Assembly (NCBI GenBank): GCA_019649035.1
Contig: BMAT01010395.1
Coordinates: 1-64,000 of the forward strand
Direction: 5' to 3'
Length of the DNA: 64,000 nt
Origin: Elysia marginata
Taxonomy: Eukaryota > Mollusca > Gastropoda > Plakobranchidae
The translations under genes were made by a program, and so were the position numbers. Below, in pieces: positions 32,750 through 41,742 of the stretch (position 1 is its first letter; each line of letters starts with the position of its first letter). The notes beneath the pieces were generated by a model. That model was not told where the DNA came from. It ran no database searches and worked only from the letters and a program-made list of their open reading frames with translations.

Positions 32750-33566
32750 TGTGGTAATAGTTTAGCGTAAATACTTCTGTTTTTTTTGCGCCTTTTTTCA
32801 TCGACGCGCTTATCGACATTTCTATTTTTTTCTGATGCCAATTGTTCCGTATCGCGTAGCGATCAAGCAAATCAGAGGGGTAGCTGGTCATCAAAAACTT
32901 GCCTTTTATGGTTTGTAGCGTTTTGAGTAGTTCACGGAAGTCCTGCTCTGTATAACCTCCGTAATACTCCATATCCGCATTGAAATAGGGCGGGTCTATG
33001 AAAAAAAAGGCGTCTTCTCTATCCATATTTTTGATAACCCTCAACGCGTCCCTGCAAAAAATCTGCGTGTTTTCTAACCTTTGACAATACCAATCGGTAA
33101 AATTTAGTTTTTTGTTGCGCCACTCTTGGGGTCTTTTAGCTCGTTTTTCAGATGACCAATAATTGAAATTTGCGCTAAACGACTGGTGAGACAACACAAA
33201 CACCGCCCAAGCGGTACTAATATCGGTATCTGCCTTGCCCCTCCATATTTCCCTAGCCTTCAAAAAACAAGCCTCCGAGAAGAGCGTCTCGTCTATTTTC
33301 TTTTTTAGCTTTTGGAATTTTTCAGGATCTTTTACAACCCTGTAAAAGGTGATTAGCGTTTCGTTGCAATCATTGACTGCCTCGTTTCTGGAATTTCCTT
33401 TTTGAAAAAAAACCGCCCCGCCACCAAAAAAAGGCTCACAATATAGCTCGTGCTTTGGTATGAGATTGATTATCTTTTTAGCGAGTTGTTGCTTCCCACC
33501 CCAATACTTGATGCAAGTTTTTTTTTGGGGGCTTTCTGTTTTTATTTGAAGTGCGGCACTACTCAT
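32709..33566 (-). CDS. Dam-like adenine-N6 DNA methyltransferase
   Basis: This 285-residue class D12 methyltransferase has the AdoMet loop CEPFFGGGAVFF near residue 45 and the catalytic IDPPYFNADMEYY near 187. KYWGGKQQLAKKI at the start is also typical. It would methylate adenine in short DNA sites, probably to protect the element from host restriction. Bases 33084-33105, coding FTDWYCQ, match the last visible CRISPR spacer at 21 of 22 positions; the one difference changes Tyr to His. Confidence 0.93.
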   Translation of the reverse strand: MSSAALQIKTESPQKKTCIKYWGGKQQLAKKIINLIPKHELYCEPFFGGGAVFFQKGNSRNEAVNDCNETLITFYRVVKDPEKFQKLKKKIDETLFSEACFLKAREIWRGKADTDISTAWAVFVLSHQSFSANFNYWSSEKRAKRPQEWRNKKLNFTDWYCQRLENTQIFCRDALRVIKNMDREDAFFFIDPPYFNADMEYYGGYTEQDFRELLKTLQTIKGKFLMTSYPSDLLDRYAIRNNWHQKKIEMSISASMKKGAKKTEVFTLNYYHNDNKYIELAFAKN

Positions 33567-33578
33567 TTTTTTTATTTT

Positions 33579-34010
33579 TTACAAATCAAAAAAGGCGATA
33601 TTCTCAACCTGACCTACAGTGTACAAATCCAAGTGTACCCAAGAGATGGGCTTACCGTTTTTACTCCGCTCCATTCTTATTTTGTGTGGCAATTCATCGG
33701 CTATGCCTTCTATCCATTTTCTGGTCTCTACTGCCGTCTCCCCTTCAAAATTGAAGTCTATACCTCTGCCGGTACAGTGTGGCGATATGTAAATGCCTTT
33801 CTTTTTGGATACCATAGGGGATTTGTTGTCTCTAAAGCCTCTCTGCTTTCTTTTGCCGGAGTTTATGACCATCGGCACCCCCTTTTTTTCTCTCAAAAAA
33901 TCTATGGTTTCTATAATTCGGGGGTCTAAAAAGTTCCAACAAAACCCTCCGTATTTTCTGACAACTTCGTCTCTAAACAACTCGTCCAAACTAAAATAAC
34001 GGCTCTTCAT
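33579..34010 (-). CDS. M15-type peptidoglycan peptidase
   Basis: This 143-residue protein has the zinc pattern of D,D-carboxypeptidase/endolysin M15 (DUF882-like) enzymes: SPHCTGRGIDFNF supplies His and Asp, and WVHLDLYT the second His. VINSGKRK before them is typical. It cleaves peptide cross-links in the wall. With the holin-like gene 0.8 kb away it is probably the lysis enzyme, while the anchored lysozyme would act at entry. Confidence 0.85.
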   Translation of the reverse strand: MKSRYFSLDELFRDEVVRKYGGFCWNFLDPRIIETIDFLREKKGVPMVINSGKRKQRGFRDNKSPMVSKKKGIYISPHCTGRGIDFNFEGETAVETRKWIEGIADELPHKIRMERSKNGKPISWVHLDLYTVGQVENIAFFDL

Positions 34011-34011
34011 C

Positions 34012-34242
34012 TCACAGTAATTTTTCTATAAAAAAAAATATAATAGAGGTGCCACCGACCGCCATTCCTAAGTAACCTGCCATTTTGGTATTCATTCTGT
34101 GTATATCTCTCTGCATAGACCTATGATTGTCTTCTATTTTTTTTTCCAAATCGGACATTCTCTCTCCGAGTCCCTTTGTGCCGTTGCCATTGATAGCATA
34201 ATTCAGCTCCGTTACTGTTTTTTCAAGCTCCCCCTTCCTCAT
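34012..34242 (-). CDS. Small coiled-coil membrane protein
   Basis: This 76-residue protein has an N-terminal coiled coil (GERMSDLEKKIEDNHRSMQR) and a C-terminal transmembrane helix (MAGYLGMAVGGTSIIFFFIE). Its ATG overlaps the TGA of the gene before it. It is one base from the M15 gene. A holin or spanin-like lysis role, or a virion membrane role, is possible. Confidence 0.65.
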   Translation of the reverse strand: MRKGELEKTVTELNYAINGNGTKGLGERMSDLEKKIEDNHRSMQRDIHRMNTKMAGYLGMAVGGTSIIFFFIEKLL

Positions 34243-34418
34243 AAAAACATAAATACTTTATCGAGTAATTTTGGGTTTTTTACAACCTTAGCTGCGGCAC
34301 GCGCCACCTTCTTTTGCTCCTTGTGGTTGGCAACAAGTTTCAAAAAATCAACAATAGCGTCAGCGTCTGTTTTGTTATTTTCAAACACCGTTATTAATAC
34401 TGCCCTCTTTTTTTCCAT
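34239..34418 (-). CDS. Small element protein (59 residues)
   Basis: The frame from ATG 34418 begins MEKKRAVLITVFENNKTDAD and contains KKVARAAAKVVKNPKLL. It ends with an ATGA overlap on the next gene, which strongly supports translation. It overlaps the end of the coiled-coil gene by 38 bases. Function unknown. Confidence 0.65.
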   Translation of the reverse strand: MEKKRAVLITVFENNKTDADAIVDFLKLVANHKEQKKVARAAAKVVKNPKLLDKVFMFL

Positions 34419-35163
34419 TTTGTAAATTAATTTTTATGTTTTCTAAATCTTCGTCATTTCTGTCCATCAGGAGGGTTACGATCTCCTGTAATTTTTGGGT
34501 TTTAGCATTGTCTTGCGCCTGTTGTGGGTTTGGGGTTATGGTCTGCTGTTGAGTTTCCTCATTTGGCGGGAAAAACCCCTTGAGTTGTGGAATTTTAGAT
34601 ATATTTTCAATTATGAATTTTGTACCACCGCGCTTTAAGGCATCTCCCAAAAGAGAAATTACAGTACTCGCCTGTTCGCTAAATTGAGTACCCTTCCTTT
34701 TCCACTCATCTCGCTCCTCTTTGAGAGCCTTTATTTCTTTTCTTACGATACTTTCCTCCTCCTCCTCATGCAAACTCCCCAAGCTCAAGTTTTTTTCTTT
34801 GAGTTGCTTTAGTTTTTTAGATTTTTTAGATAGCTTATACCTCAAGGCTTCGTTTTCCTTTTCTAAATTTTCTATTCTAAAGTCCCGCTTCAATATCTGC
34901 TCCCTCAAGGTTGTCGCTGTCATCTCTTTTTTGTCTGTATTTATTTGGTTTTTTGATTGTGGATTAGCCTCGTATTCTATGGTTTTGATAGGCATGGAAT
35001 TATCGTAAATAATTCCCTTTATCTTGTCTCCTGTTATTTTTTTTCTATCTGTACCCGTTATTTTTCTTGAGAAGTGTCCCCCCTTATAAACATCGATCGA
35101 ATATTTCGGGTCGACCAAGTTTGCTTTAGTTTTTTCGTAGTCCTGCCAAAAATTCTCAAACAT
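34381..35163 (-). CDS. Coiled-coil protein, putative scaffold or virion protein
   Basis: This 260-residue protein has a long coiled coil at residues 85-165 and a Gln/Pro-rich linker (EETQQQTITPNPQQAQ). It lacks membrane segments. Its start overlaps the next gene upstream by eight bases. A scaffold or internal structural role fits its place among small beta-rich proteins, but is not shown. Confidence 0.6.
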   Translation of the reverse strand: MFENFWQDYEKTKANLVDPKYSIDVYKGGHFSRKITGTDRKKITGDKIKGIIYDNSMPIKTIEYEANPQSKNQINTDKKEMTATTLREQILKRDFRIENLEKENEALRYKLSKKSKKLKQLKEKNLSLGSLHEEEEESIVRKEIKALKEERDEWKRKGTQFSEQASTVISLLGDALKRGGTKFIIENISKIPQLKGFFPPNEETQQQTITPNPQQAQDNAKTQKLQEIVTLLMDRNDEDLENIKINLQNGKKEGSINNGV

Positions 35164-35524
35164 TTCCGATTTTTTTTAACGGCACTATCTCCAAAAATTC
35201 AAGCGTGATCGGGGGCTTTTCAAGGTCGTCCCTTCCGTACTCTATACTAATATTACCGCTAAATATTTGGTGCTTTTCTGTATTCAAGTCATCGTACAAG
35301 CTATCGGATAGTACAAAAAAATTATCTGTAGATTTTATCAAAATATACTGCGGGTGCTTTATTTTGATTGTTTTGTTGTTGAGTATCAGTATATTATTAC
35401 CTGCACAGAATTCATTTTTTGCCTCTGACACTTTCATTGACCTTAGCTTTAGTATGGACTTGAAACCTACGTTTTTAAGCTTCTTTTTCTCCTGCGCGAT
35501 AATAATTTGCAACACATTATCCAT
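35156..35524 (-). CDS. Small beta-rich protein, candidate capsid or spike part
   Basis: This 122-residue protein has alternating hydrophobic strands (NNILILNNKTIKI, QYILIKSTDNFFVLSDSL) and few helices after the first 30 residues, as in a single jelly roll. It begins MDNVLQ, and its ATGGATAA overlaps the stop of the next gene; a CRISPR spacer (63826-63856) has the same overlap and codes MDNAL. The fold is inferred only. Confidence 0.55.
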   Translation of the reverse strand: MDNVLQIIIAQEKKKLKNVGFKSILKLRSMKVSEAKNEFCAGNNILILNNKTIKIKHPQYILIKSTDNFFVLSDSLYDDLNTEKHQIFSGNISIEYGRDDLEKPPITLEFLEIVPLKKIGNV

Positions 35525-35867
35525 AAAGCAACGCTAAATTTATAGTGTATGGGTTGGTGTTTTGCGCCTTGTTGTCGCTGTGTTTCCAGACAAAACTAGC
35601 TTGAGAAGGATTTTTTACCTGCAATTTCAAAGGCAAAAGATCGGTCTTCCAATGGATTTTTTTGTTTGGAAAAACGGGGAAGTCTAAAATATAGAGCGTT
35701 TCGCCAACACCCAAAGAAAACGAACCGATTAGCCCCTCTCCAGCGGCTTTATTTTGTGCGGAGACATAAGCGCCTACTATTTCTCCTTCGTCTTTGATTG
35801 TAAAAAAAGACTTGAGATTGAAAAGGTCTTTTTTTTCTGCTAAAAAACTATGTGCGACTAGCTTCAT
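35517..35867 (-). CDS. Small beta-rich protein, candidate capsid or spike part
   Basis: This protein has about 116 residues from ATG 35867 (MKLVAHSF); a start at 35891 is possible. It is dominated by strands (LIGSFSLGVGETLYILDFP, SFVWKHSD). It overlaps its neighbours by eight and 20 bases. It has no catalytic motif. A jelly-roll-type virion protein is the most natural reading of size and pattern, without proof. Confidence 0.55.
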   Translation of the reverse strand: MKLVAHSFLAEKKDLFNLKSFFTIKDEGEIVGAYVSAQNKAAGEGLIGSFSLGVGETLYILDFPVFPNKKIHWKTDLLPLKLQVKNPSQASFVWKHSDNKAQNTNPYTINLALLYG

Positions 35868-36249
35868 ATCCCAAAATGTAAATTTTGACATTGTAAGGGC
35901 TGAAGTTTGCGCTATCAAAAGAGGCATCTTGTATATACCCCTTTACCGTCTTATTACCCGCATCGGGTATACTCACTTCCGCATAATTTCTCAAAAGTGG
36001 GACATTCTCCCTATCTGCAAAAAGCGACACTTCCGCGCCTTTACTTACCGTTGAAACGATAGGCACATTAGCAATATCAAGCTGAAAGGTGGCGCCTGTT
36101 GGCGACTCGTTATCCTTTTTGTTGGGGAGGGTAAACCCGAACCCATATACAAGCGAAATATTGACGCTGATTGGAAAAGAAAAATCCTTTGTCTCCCCTA
36201 GTTTTTCAATACGAACGATACTGTTCTGTAATATAGTCCCTTGCCTCAT
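35848..36249 (-). CDS. Small beta-rich protein, candidate capsid or spike part
   Basis: This 133-residue protein is almost all strands and turns (FSFPISVNISLVYGFGFTL, ATFQLDIANVPIVSTV, YNVKIYILGYE). It is one of four such genes in a row. Reading order and size resemble penton or minor capsid proteins of jelly-roll viruses, but the similarity is one of pattern only. Confidence 0.55.
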   Translation of the reverse strand: MRQGTILQNSIVRIEKLGETKDFSFPISVNISLVYGFGFTLPNKKDNESPTGATFQLDIANVPIVSTVSKGAEVSLFADRENVPLLRNYAEVSIPDAGNKTVKGYIQDASFDSANFSPYNVKIYILGYEASRT

Positions 36250-36306
36250 TGTTTTTTTTTATGGGAAAAGTGGGGGAAAATCCCCCACTAAACCAAGAAA
36301 CAAAAA

Positions 36307-36846
36307 TTAACCATTAAAGCGTATTCCGAGAAGACTAAGCCGCACTAGTTTTGTGGCATCTGCCGGGAAAGCCTCCGGACAATCTATGCTAATCTCGAAG
36401 TCCTGTCCTTCTCTCATCAAAATAGGCACTTTCAAAGAAAAAATACCCTCATCTTGTTTTTCCGTAGACTTTTTTCTAAAAAGGTCTGATACCAAGCTCT
36501 TCGTTAAAAGATCCTTGCTGTCGTATTTGAAATTTAAGTGTCCAGAAAGTAAATTTTTAGGCAAATTGGAACTCTCACCAGAAGCCGTACTATTCAAAAC
36601 GACCAATTTGAAGCCGTTCAAAATAAAGTATTCTGTAGAGGGGATTTTGTTCCCTTGCAAGTTTGTCGTAGCAATAGCCTTATTATCAATTTCCTCAAAA
36701 AACGAAATTTTAGTTTTGCTCTTTGCATCTTTTACAGAATAATACGCCTTTTGCTCGGGATACACCGATCCGTCTGATATTCCGTTTTGAATGTTTGAAG
36801 GCAAACGACCTATCAAATTGCTCAAATTGTTGTTAGTATCTATCAT
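36307..36846 (-). CDS. Beta-rich protein, best candidate for a major capsid component
   Basis: This 179-residue protein is the largest of the beta-rich group. It begins MIDTNNNLSNLIGRLPSNIQ and continues with regular strands (TEYFILNGFKLVVLNSTA, IFSLKVPILMREGQDFEIS), ending VRLSLLGIRFNG. It lacks membrane segments and enzyme motifs. Size fits a single jelly roll. Being the capsid protein is a guess from its place and from the absence of any other candidate. Confidence 0.5.
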   Translation of the reverse strand: MIDTNNNLSNLIGRLPSNIQNGISDGSVYPEQKAYYSVKDAKSKTKISFFEEIDNKAIATTNLQGNKIPSTEYFILNGFKLVVLNSTASGESSNLPKNLLSGHLNFKYDSKDLLTKSLVSDLFRKKSTEKQDEGIFSLKVPILMREGQDFEISIDCPEAFPADATKLVRLSLLGIRFNG

Positions 36847-36921
36847 TTCATGAATTATTATAAATTAAACAAAACCTTGTAAAAAAAATTTTTGGCGACA
36901 AGGCACACCGTTTTTTAAAAA

Positions 36922-37428
36922 CTACGATAGCATCTCTGCTAACTCAATATGACTAAAATTTGTATGCGAATTTTCCAAAGGAGGCAAAGGCTCTCTTGTT
37001 TCCGCTATATTTTGTTGTGGCTCTACCCTGCGGTATTCGGTCGGTGCGTAAGTCTGCGCATCACCCAAGCCGTTAAGCCTTTGCCTGATACCACTTATCA
37101 TTTTATAAGCTAGGGTAGAGAGCTGACCCACTGCGATACCTTTGCCAAAGTCAGCAATTAACTTACTCCTACTCTTCGATATTTTACCGCTTTTGAACGC
37201 AAGGGCTGACCCTCCGGCTATTATCGCCAGTGTTTTGCCGTATGGATATATCTTTTTAGCCAAAAGATCCGGTTTGTGTTTCGCTACGACCTTGTCCAAA
37301 GCCCCAGATAATGAAGCTGATACAATCGCACCAGCCGTAACAGGCACGACCTCTTTAGCTAGTTTTTCTGCTTTTTTCATGGTTCTCCCTCCTCTTTTTG
37401 GGAAACCGTTTAGACTTTCATCACTCAT
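36922..37428 (-). CDS. Putative virion membrane protein (168 residues)
   Basis: This basic protein has hydrophobic stretches (VVPVTAGAIVSASLSGAL, TLAIIAGGSALAF, GIAVGQLSTLAYKM) that could enter a membrane. LNGLGDAQTYAP near its C-terminus carries the Gly-Leu-Gly motif seen in other element proteins. The start after DES or at the inner MKK near 37380 is uncertain. Confidence 0.6.
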   Translation of the reverse strand: MSDESLNGFPKRGGRTMKKAEKLAKEVVPVTAGAIVSASLSGALDKVVAKHKPDLLAKKIYPYGKTLAIIAGGSALAFKSGKISKSRSKLIADFGKGIAVGQLSTLAYKMISGIRQRLNGLGDAQTYAPTEYRRVEPQQNIAETREPLPPLENSHTNFSHIELAEMLS

Positions 37429-37458
37429 CTTTTTTTATTTTTTTGTTAACCTCTATTT

Positions 37459-38802
37459 TTACTCTAAAAAATCTTGTACTGCACCAAGATTATTTTTTAC
37501 ATTTCTTTTATTTTTTATTATTCTGCTACCTGCATACAATATCCCGCCTCCAATCAATAGAGCCACCGGCCAGTTGACCCCTGCCTCTGATATTTTTTCA
37601 TTGGCAATTTTTCGGGTTTGATATTGTCTGCGATGTATACCGCTATCGCTATAACGCGGGGCAAGGGCTACCTCCTGACCCCGACCGACATTTTGCTCGG
37701 GATTTAATGTGGGGTTGTCCCCCCAACCATTCCAAATACCGCCATTTTGATCGGGCGAAAATACAGGGGTGTCTGCCCCACTAGTCCAGCTACCTCCGTT
37801 TTGTTCGGGGTAAAAAGTGGGATTGCCTCCCTCTTCACTCCAACCGGGCGCGGGTGCCTCCGTATTTCTAGACTGATTAATTTCTGCTCTCAAAGCGTCT
37901 CGTTCTAACTGCCGTTGGGCTTTTCTGTCTTCATTTATATCATACATATCTTTAATTTGTGCTATACTTACTCCTAACTGACCTGCCGCTGATAGTAAGT
38001 TAGCGGCATTCTCCCCCGAAAAGGCTGATTTTTTGTTGTTAGGGGCATTGGAGGGGACTGTTCTCAATGCTCTACTAATGCCTTCCCTATCTAAAAAGGG
38101 GTTGTTGTCTGCAAATGTGGGTGGCTTTAGGTCAAAGTGTATCGGTGTATTGTTGAATTTGTTTATTCTTCTTTGTAAACCGTTTCTAATTTTCATTCCG
38201 TTAGAACGCCTGAAGTCCATCGTTCTTTGTGCTACTGCCGAGCGCGTGGCTCTATTTCCAAAAACAGCCCTACCAAAGTCCCCTACTCTTGTCCTGCCTG
38301 TAAAATTATGGTAGCGACCTTTTCCAAATATGCTCCTAATACCGCCATAGCCACTCTTACCTTTCCAAATATTTCTTCCGGCATTGCCGACCCACTTCCC
38401 AGCCTTGCCAAACCAACGCCCCACACCTCCAAAAAAGCCGTCAAGCCCTCTTAAATTTTCGTCCAAATCGTCAAGCCCCCAAAGTATCGCTATATCCATT
38501 TGGATACGATCTAAGTCATATATAGGAAACCGCAAGAGGGCTAAAATTTGAGAATACAAAGCCGCATTTGGGGATATTTTTTCGTCAGCAACCAAACCCT
38601 GTTCGCGTAGTGCAAGTTCTATGAGTTTCTCTTCGGTGTCCGCCTTCAATAATTCTTTGGCAAAACTTACATAATGCGGGTCGTCTTCTGCCGACAAGCC
38701 CTTTACAATATCATTTAGGAAAAAAGTAACGACCTCTCGAAGTGAATTTTTGTCTGTTACCTGATTGAGATTTAGCAAAAGCCCGGTGATATAAAGCTCC
38801 AA
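37459..38802 (-). CDS. Large virion-type protein with C-terminal membrane helix (5' end uncertain)
   Basis: This protein has at least 447 residues. The frame continues upstream of the TTG at 38802 without a stop as far as the run of N at 38842, so the true start is probably unread. LRGLDGFFGGVGRWFGKAG near residue 140 opens a Gly/Arg-rich part. Residues 300-400 hold repeats of NPTFYPEQNGG type. A transmembrane helix (VALLIGGGILYAGSRII) ends it. It may be a pilot or spike-linked membrane protein. Confidence 0.6.
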   Translation of the reverse strand: MELYITGLLLNLNQVTDKNSLREVVTFFLNDIVKGLSAEDDPHYVSFAKELLKADTEEKLIELALREQGLVADEKISPNAALYSQILALLRFPIYDLDRIQMDIAILWGLDDLDENLRGLDGFFGGVGRWFGKAGKWVGNAGRNIWKGKSGYGGIRSIFGKGRYHNFTGRTRVGDFGRAVFGNRATRSAVAQRTMDFRRSNGMKIRNGLQRRINKFNNTPIHFDLKPPTFADNNPFLDREGISRALRTVPSNAPNNKKSAFSGENAANLLSAAGQLGVSIAQIKDMYDINEDRKAQRQLERDALRAEINQSRNTEAPAPGWSEEGGNPTFYPEQNGGSWTSGADTPVFSPDQNGGIWNGWGDNPTLNPEQNVGRGQEVALAPRYSDSGIHRRQYQTRKIANEKISEAGVNWPVALLIGGGILYAGSRIIKNKRNVKNNLGAVQDFLE

Positions 38803-38842
38803 TGGGGGCTTCCCATCTCCTAAGACAATAGGAGTGTCTTCA

Positions 38843-39763
38843 NNNNNNNNNNNNNNNNNNNNNNNNNNNNNNNNNNNNNNNNNNNNNNNNNNNNNNNNNN
38901 NNNNNNNNNNNNNNNNNNNNNNNNNNNNNNNNNNNNNNNNNNNNNNNNNNNNNNNNNNNNNNNNNNNNNNNNNNNNNNNNNNNNNNNNNNNNNNNNNNNN
39001 NNNNNNNNNNNNNNNNNNNNNNNNNNNNNNNNNNNNNNNNNNNNNNNNNNNNNNNNNNNNNNNNNNNNNNNNNNNNNNNNNNNNNNNNNNNNNNNNNNNN
39101 NNNNNNNNNNNNNNNNNNNNNNNNNNNNNNNNNNNNNNNNNNNNNNNNNNNNNNNNNNNNNNNNNNNNNNNNNNNNNNNNNNNNNNNNNNNNNNNNNNNN
39201 NNNNNNNNNNNNNNNNNNNNNNNNNNNNNNNNNNNNNNNNNNNNNNNNNNNNNNNNNNNNNNNNNNNNNNNNNNNNNNNNNNNNNNNNNNNNNNNNNNNN
39301 NNNNNNNNNNNNNNNNNNNNNNNNNNNNNNNNNNNNNNNNNNNNNNNNNNNNNNNNNNNNNNNNNNNNNNNNNNNNNNNNNNNNNNNNNNNNNNNNNNNN
39401 NNNNNNNNNNNNNNNNNNNNNNNNNNNNNNNNNNNNNNNNNNNNNNNNNNNNNNNNNNNNNNNNNNNNNNNNNNNNNNNNNNNNNNNNNNNNNNNNNNNN
39501 NNNNNNNNNNNNNNNNNNNNNNNNNNNNNNNNNNNNNNNNNNNNNNNNNNNNNNNNNNNNNNNNNNNNNNNNNNNNNNNNNNNNNNNNNNNNNNNNNNNN
39601 NNNNNNNNNNNNNNNNNNNNNNNNNNNNNNNNNNNNNNNNNNNNNNNNNNNNNNNNNNNNNNNNNNNNNNNNNNNNNNNNNNNNNNNNNNNNNNNNNNNN
39701 NNNNNNNNNNNNNNNNNNNNNNNNNNNNNNNNNNNNNNNNNNNNNNNNNNNNNNNNNNNNNNN
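38843..39763. other. Unread bases (N), 921
   Basis: A run of N hides the C-terminal part of the LRR lipoprotein gene and probably the start of the large virion-type gene on its left. Confidence 0.95.
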
Positions 39764-40070
39764 CTCCAATAGCCGTTACACTGTTGGGTATTTTAATATC
39801 TGTTAATCCTTTTTTATTAAAAGCCTTTTCCCCAATACTTAGTACTTTTTCCTCATTAATTTTTTCAGGAATAACAACATATTCTGATGCCCCTATATAA
39901 TCGGTTATCTCTATCCCCTCCTCTCCAATAATCACGCGTTTATACAAAAAATCACTCAAATCATTTTGAGCTGGTTCTGATTCTGGTGTTTCTTTTGTAT
40001 CTTTTTCAGGGTTACAGGATAGTGTGAGTAGCGTTATAAAACCAAGAAATATTTTTAATGCGCTTTTCAT
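39764..40070 (-). CDS. BspA-like LRR lipoprotein, N-terminal part (rest unread)
   Basis: The readable 102 residues start with a lipoprotein signal (FLGFITLLTLSC) and an acidic linker. The beginning of LRR_5/BspA repeats follows (LSIGEKAFNKKGLTDIKIP). A surface-exposed lipoprotein in a lysogenic element is a typical cargo gene that alters the host surface. A -7 box, TAAATTTG (40102-40109, minus), lies 32 bases upstream, so it can be expressed on its own. Confidence 0.8.
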
Positions 40071-40205
40071 TTTGTACGGTATTTTGAGCTTAAAAGTTTC
40101 CCAAATTTACATAATTTAGTTAATTATATTTTTATAACAGAAAACCGTAGGCTTAATATATCAAGTGCGACAAGGGATTTTGTTATTTGCGTGTATCTGC
40201 TGCCA

Positions 40206-40582
40206 ATTGAAATTGAGGCTAATCACAAAATACACAATTTCGCATTTCAAATGCGGCTAAGGGAATTTAAAAAAGCGACATTATAAAGTGTTGAAAATCA
40301 TTCGTTTAAGTGAGTAATTCACAAAATACACACTTTCGCACAAAAAAAACACAAAAAAATATATTTTTTTTTAAAGGCTTCTAAAAATCTCTGCTTACTA
40401 ATTGAAATTGAGGTTAATCACAAAATACACAATTTCGCATTTCAAATGCGGCTAAGGGAATTTAAAAAAGCGACATTATAAAGTGTTGAAAATCATTCGT
40501 TTAAGTGAGTAATTCACAAAATACACACTTTCGCACAAAAAAAACACAAAAAAATATATTTATTTTTTAAAGGCTTCTAAAA
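40206..40582. repeat. 180-bp direct duplication with four 22-bp repeats next to the integrase
   Basis: Copies at 40206-40386 and 40401-40582 are nearly identical. Each holds two versions of a 22-mer, TCACAAAATACACA-(A/C)-TTTCGCA, giving four in all (40223, 40319, 40418, 40514). Each also has the palindrome CGCATTTcAAATGCG (40241-40255, 40436-40450). Both copies end with the last codons of the integrase gene. They look like integrase arm sites or an excision regulator's operators. A short piece of the dispersed repeat lies at 40150-40172. Confidence 0.85.
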
Positions 40583-41732
40583 TTTCTTTTGAGGCGACAT
40601 TGTCTACATGAATGGCGTAAACCGACAAAATAGACAAATCGCTATGTCCTGCTTGTTTGCATATCTCTTGAGGGGGGACATTTTTATTTAGCAAATCGAT
40701 TATGCCCGTATCTCGAAGAGAATAGAGCTTAAGAGAATTTCTAAGTTTCAATTCTTTTTTGATTTTAGAGAATTTGAAGGTGAAATGTATTCTTTCTGTT
40801 TGTCTAGCCCCCGGAATATCCCCCTTCTTTTTAGAAAAAAGGAAATCGGTTTTGTGCGCAACGACTGTAAAGCGCTTCAATCTACCCATCAAATCATCAG
40901 AAACAGTACAAAAACGAGGTTTACCGTTCTTCGTTATATCGCCTCCAAGCCTAATAACATTGTTTTTAGCATCTATATCTTTGACCCTTAGCCTTGTGAT
41001 TTCTATTGGGCGAATAAGGGCTTTGTAAACGAGCATACAAAAAATATACATAGAATTATCTTTTTCGTCCAAACGGTCGAAAAGTTTTTTCAATTCTGTA
41101 ACTTCAAAAGGGTCTCTGCGTTTAGGGGTCTTTTTCTTTTTCTCTAATTTCTCAAAAGGATTTTTTTCTACCCACTCTTTCTTTACCCACCAGTTGCCCA
41201 TAGATTTCAATATGGCAACTATGTGATTGTGTCGCAAGGCATTAATTGTTTTGCTTTTACTCCTCAAAAAATCATCTGCAAGATATGTATGTAGAAGCTC
41301 ATCTATGTTCTTTGAATCGTTTTCACCCAAAAAAGACAAAAACTCCTTTACAGTAAAATTGTACGCCTTTTGGGTTGTCGGCTTTAAAACCTCTTCTTTG
41401 TTTTTCAAAAAAAGAGTACAGGCTCTAGATATGCTAATCTTCTTTTTGAGACTATCTTTTTCTTCATCAACCAGAGGATTGTAACCAAGTGCTAACTTGG
41501 TATTAAGATTTGACACCATTTTTTTAGCAATCTTTCGCCTCTGAATAGTGTCTTTGATGTAATTGAGCCCGCCTTTCGTCCGTATCAATTTTAACTTTTT
41601 GGACTTAGGGCATATTACCCTGTAACTCACATACCACCCATGTTTGCTCTCGGTCAATTTTGCGGGGGAATAGGGTATAGTATTATGATTATCAATCATT
41701 TGAACTAAAAAATCTAATATCTTCTTATCCAA
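40560..41732 (-). CDS. int: Tyrosine recombinase / integrase of the element
   Basis: This 390-residue site-specific recombinase has an N-terminal arm-binding part, a core-binding SAM-like part around residues 95-185 and a catalytic domain. Arg241 is in ALIRPIEITRLR, Arg340 in LYSLRDTG, His363 in QAGHSDLS and the nucleophile Tyr372 in SVYAIHV. It lies at the right border, 72 bases from the cas9 stop. Its promoter probably includes TAGTTTTG (41732-41740, minus). It integrates and excises the element. Confidence 0.93.
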   Translation of the reverse strand: MDKKILDFLVQMIDNHNTIPYSPAKLTESKHGWYVSYRVICPKSKKLKLIRTKGGLNYIKDTIQRRKIAKKMVSNLNTKLALGYNPLVDEEKDSLKKKISISRACTLFLKNKEEVLKPTTQKAYNFTVKEFLSFLGENDSKNIDELLHTYLADDFLRSKSKTINALRHNHIVAILKSMGNWWVKKEWVEKNPFEKLEKKKKTPKRRDPFEVTELKKLFDRLDEKDNSMYIFCMLVYKALIRPIEITRLRVKDIDAKNNVIRLGGDITKNGKPRFCTVSDDLMGRLKRFTVVAHKTDFLFSKKKGDIPGARQTERIHFTFKFSKIKKELKLRNSLKLYSLRDTGIIDLLNKNVPPQEICKQAGHSDLSILSVYAIHVDNVASKEILEAFKK

Positions 41733-41742
41733 AACTACAACA

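Noticed and set aside
33450-33929. 159-codon plus-strand frame opposite the methylase and M15 genes
   Set aside because: Both opposite-strand genes have clear catalytic motifs; this frame has none.
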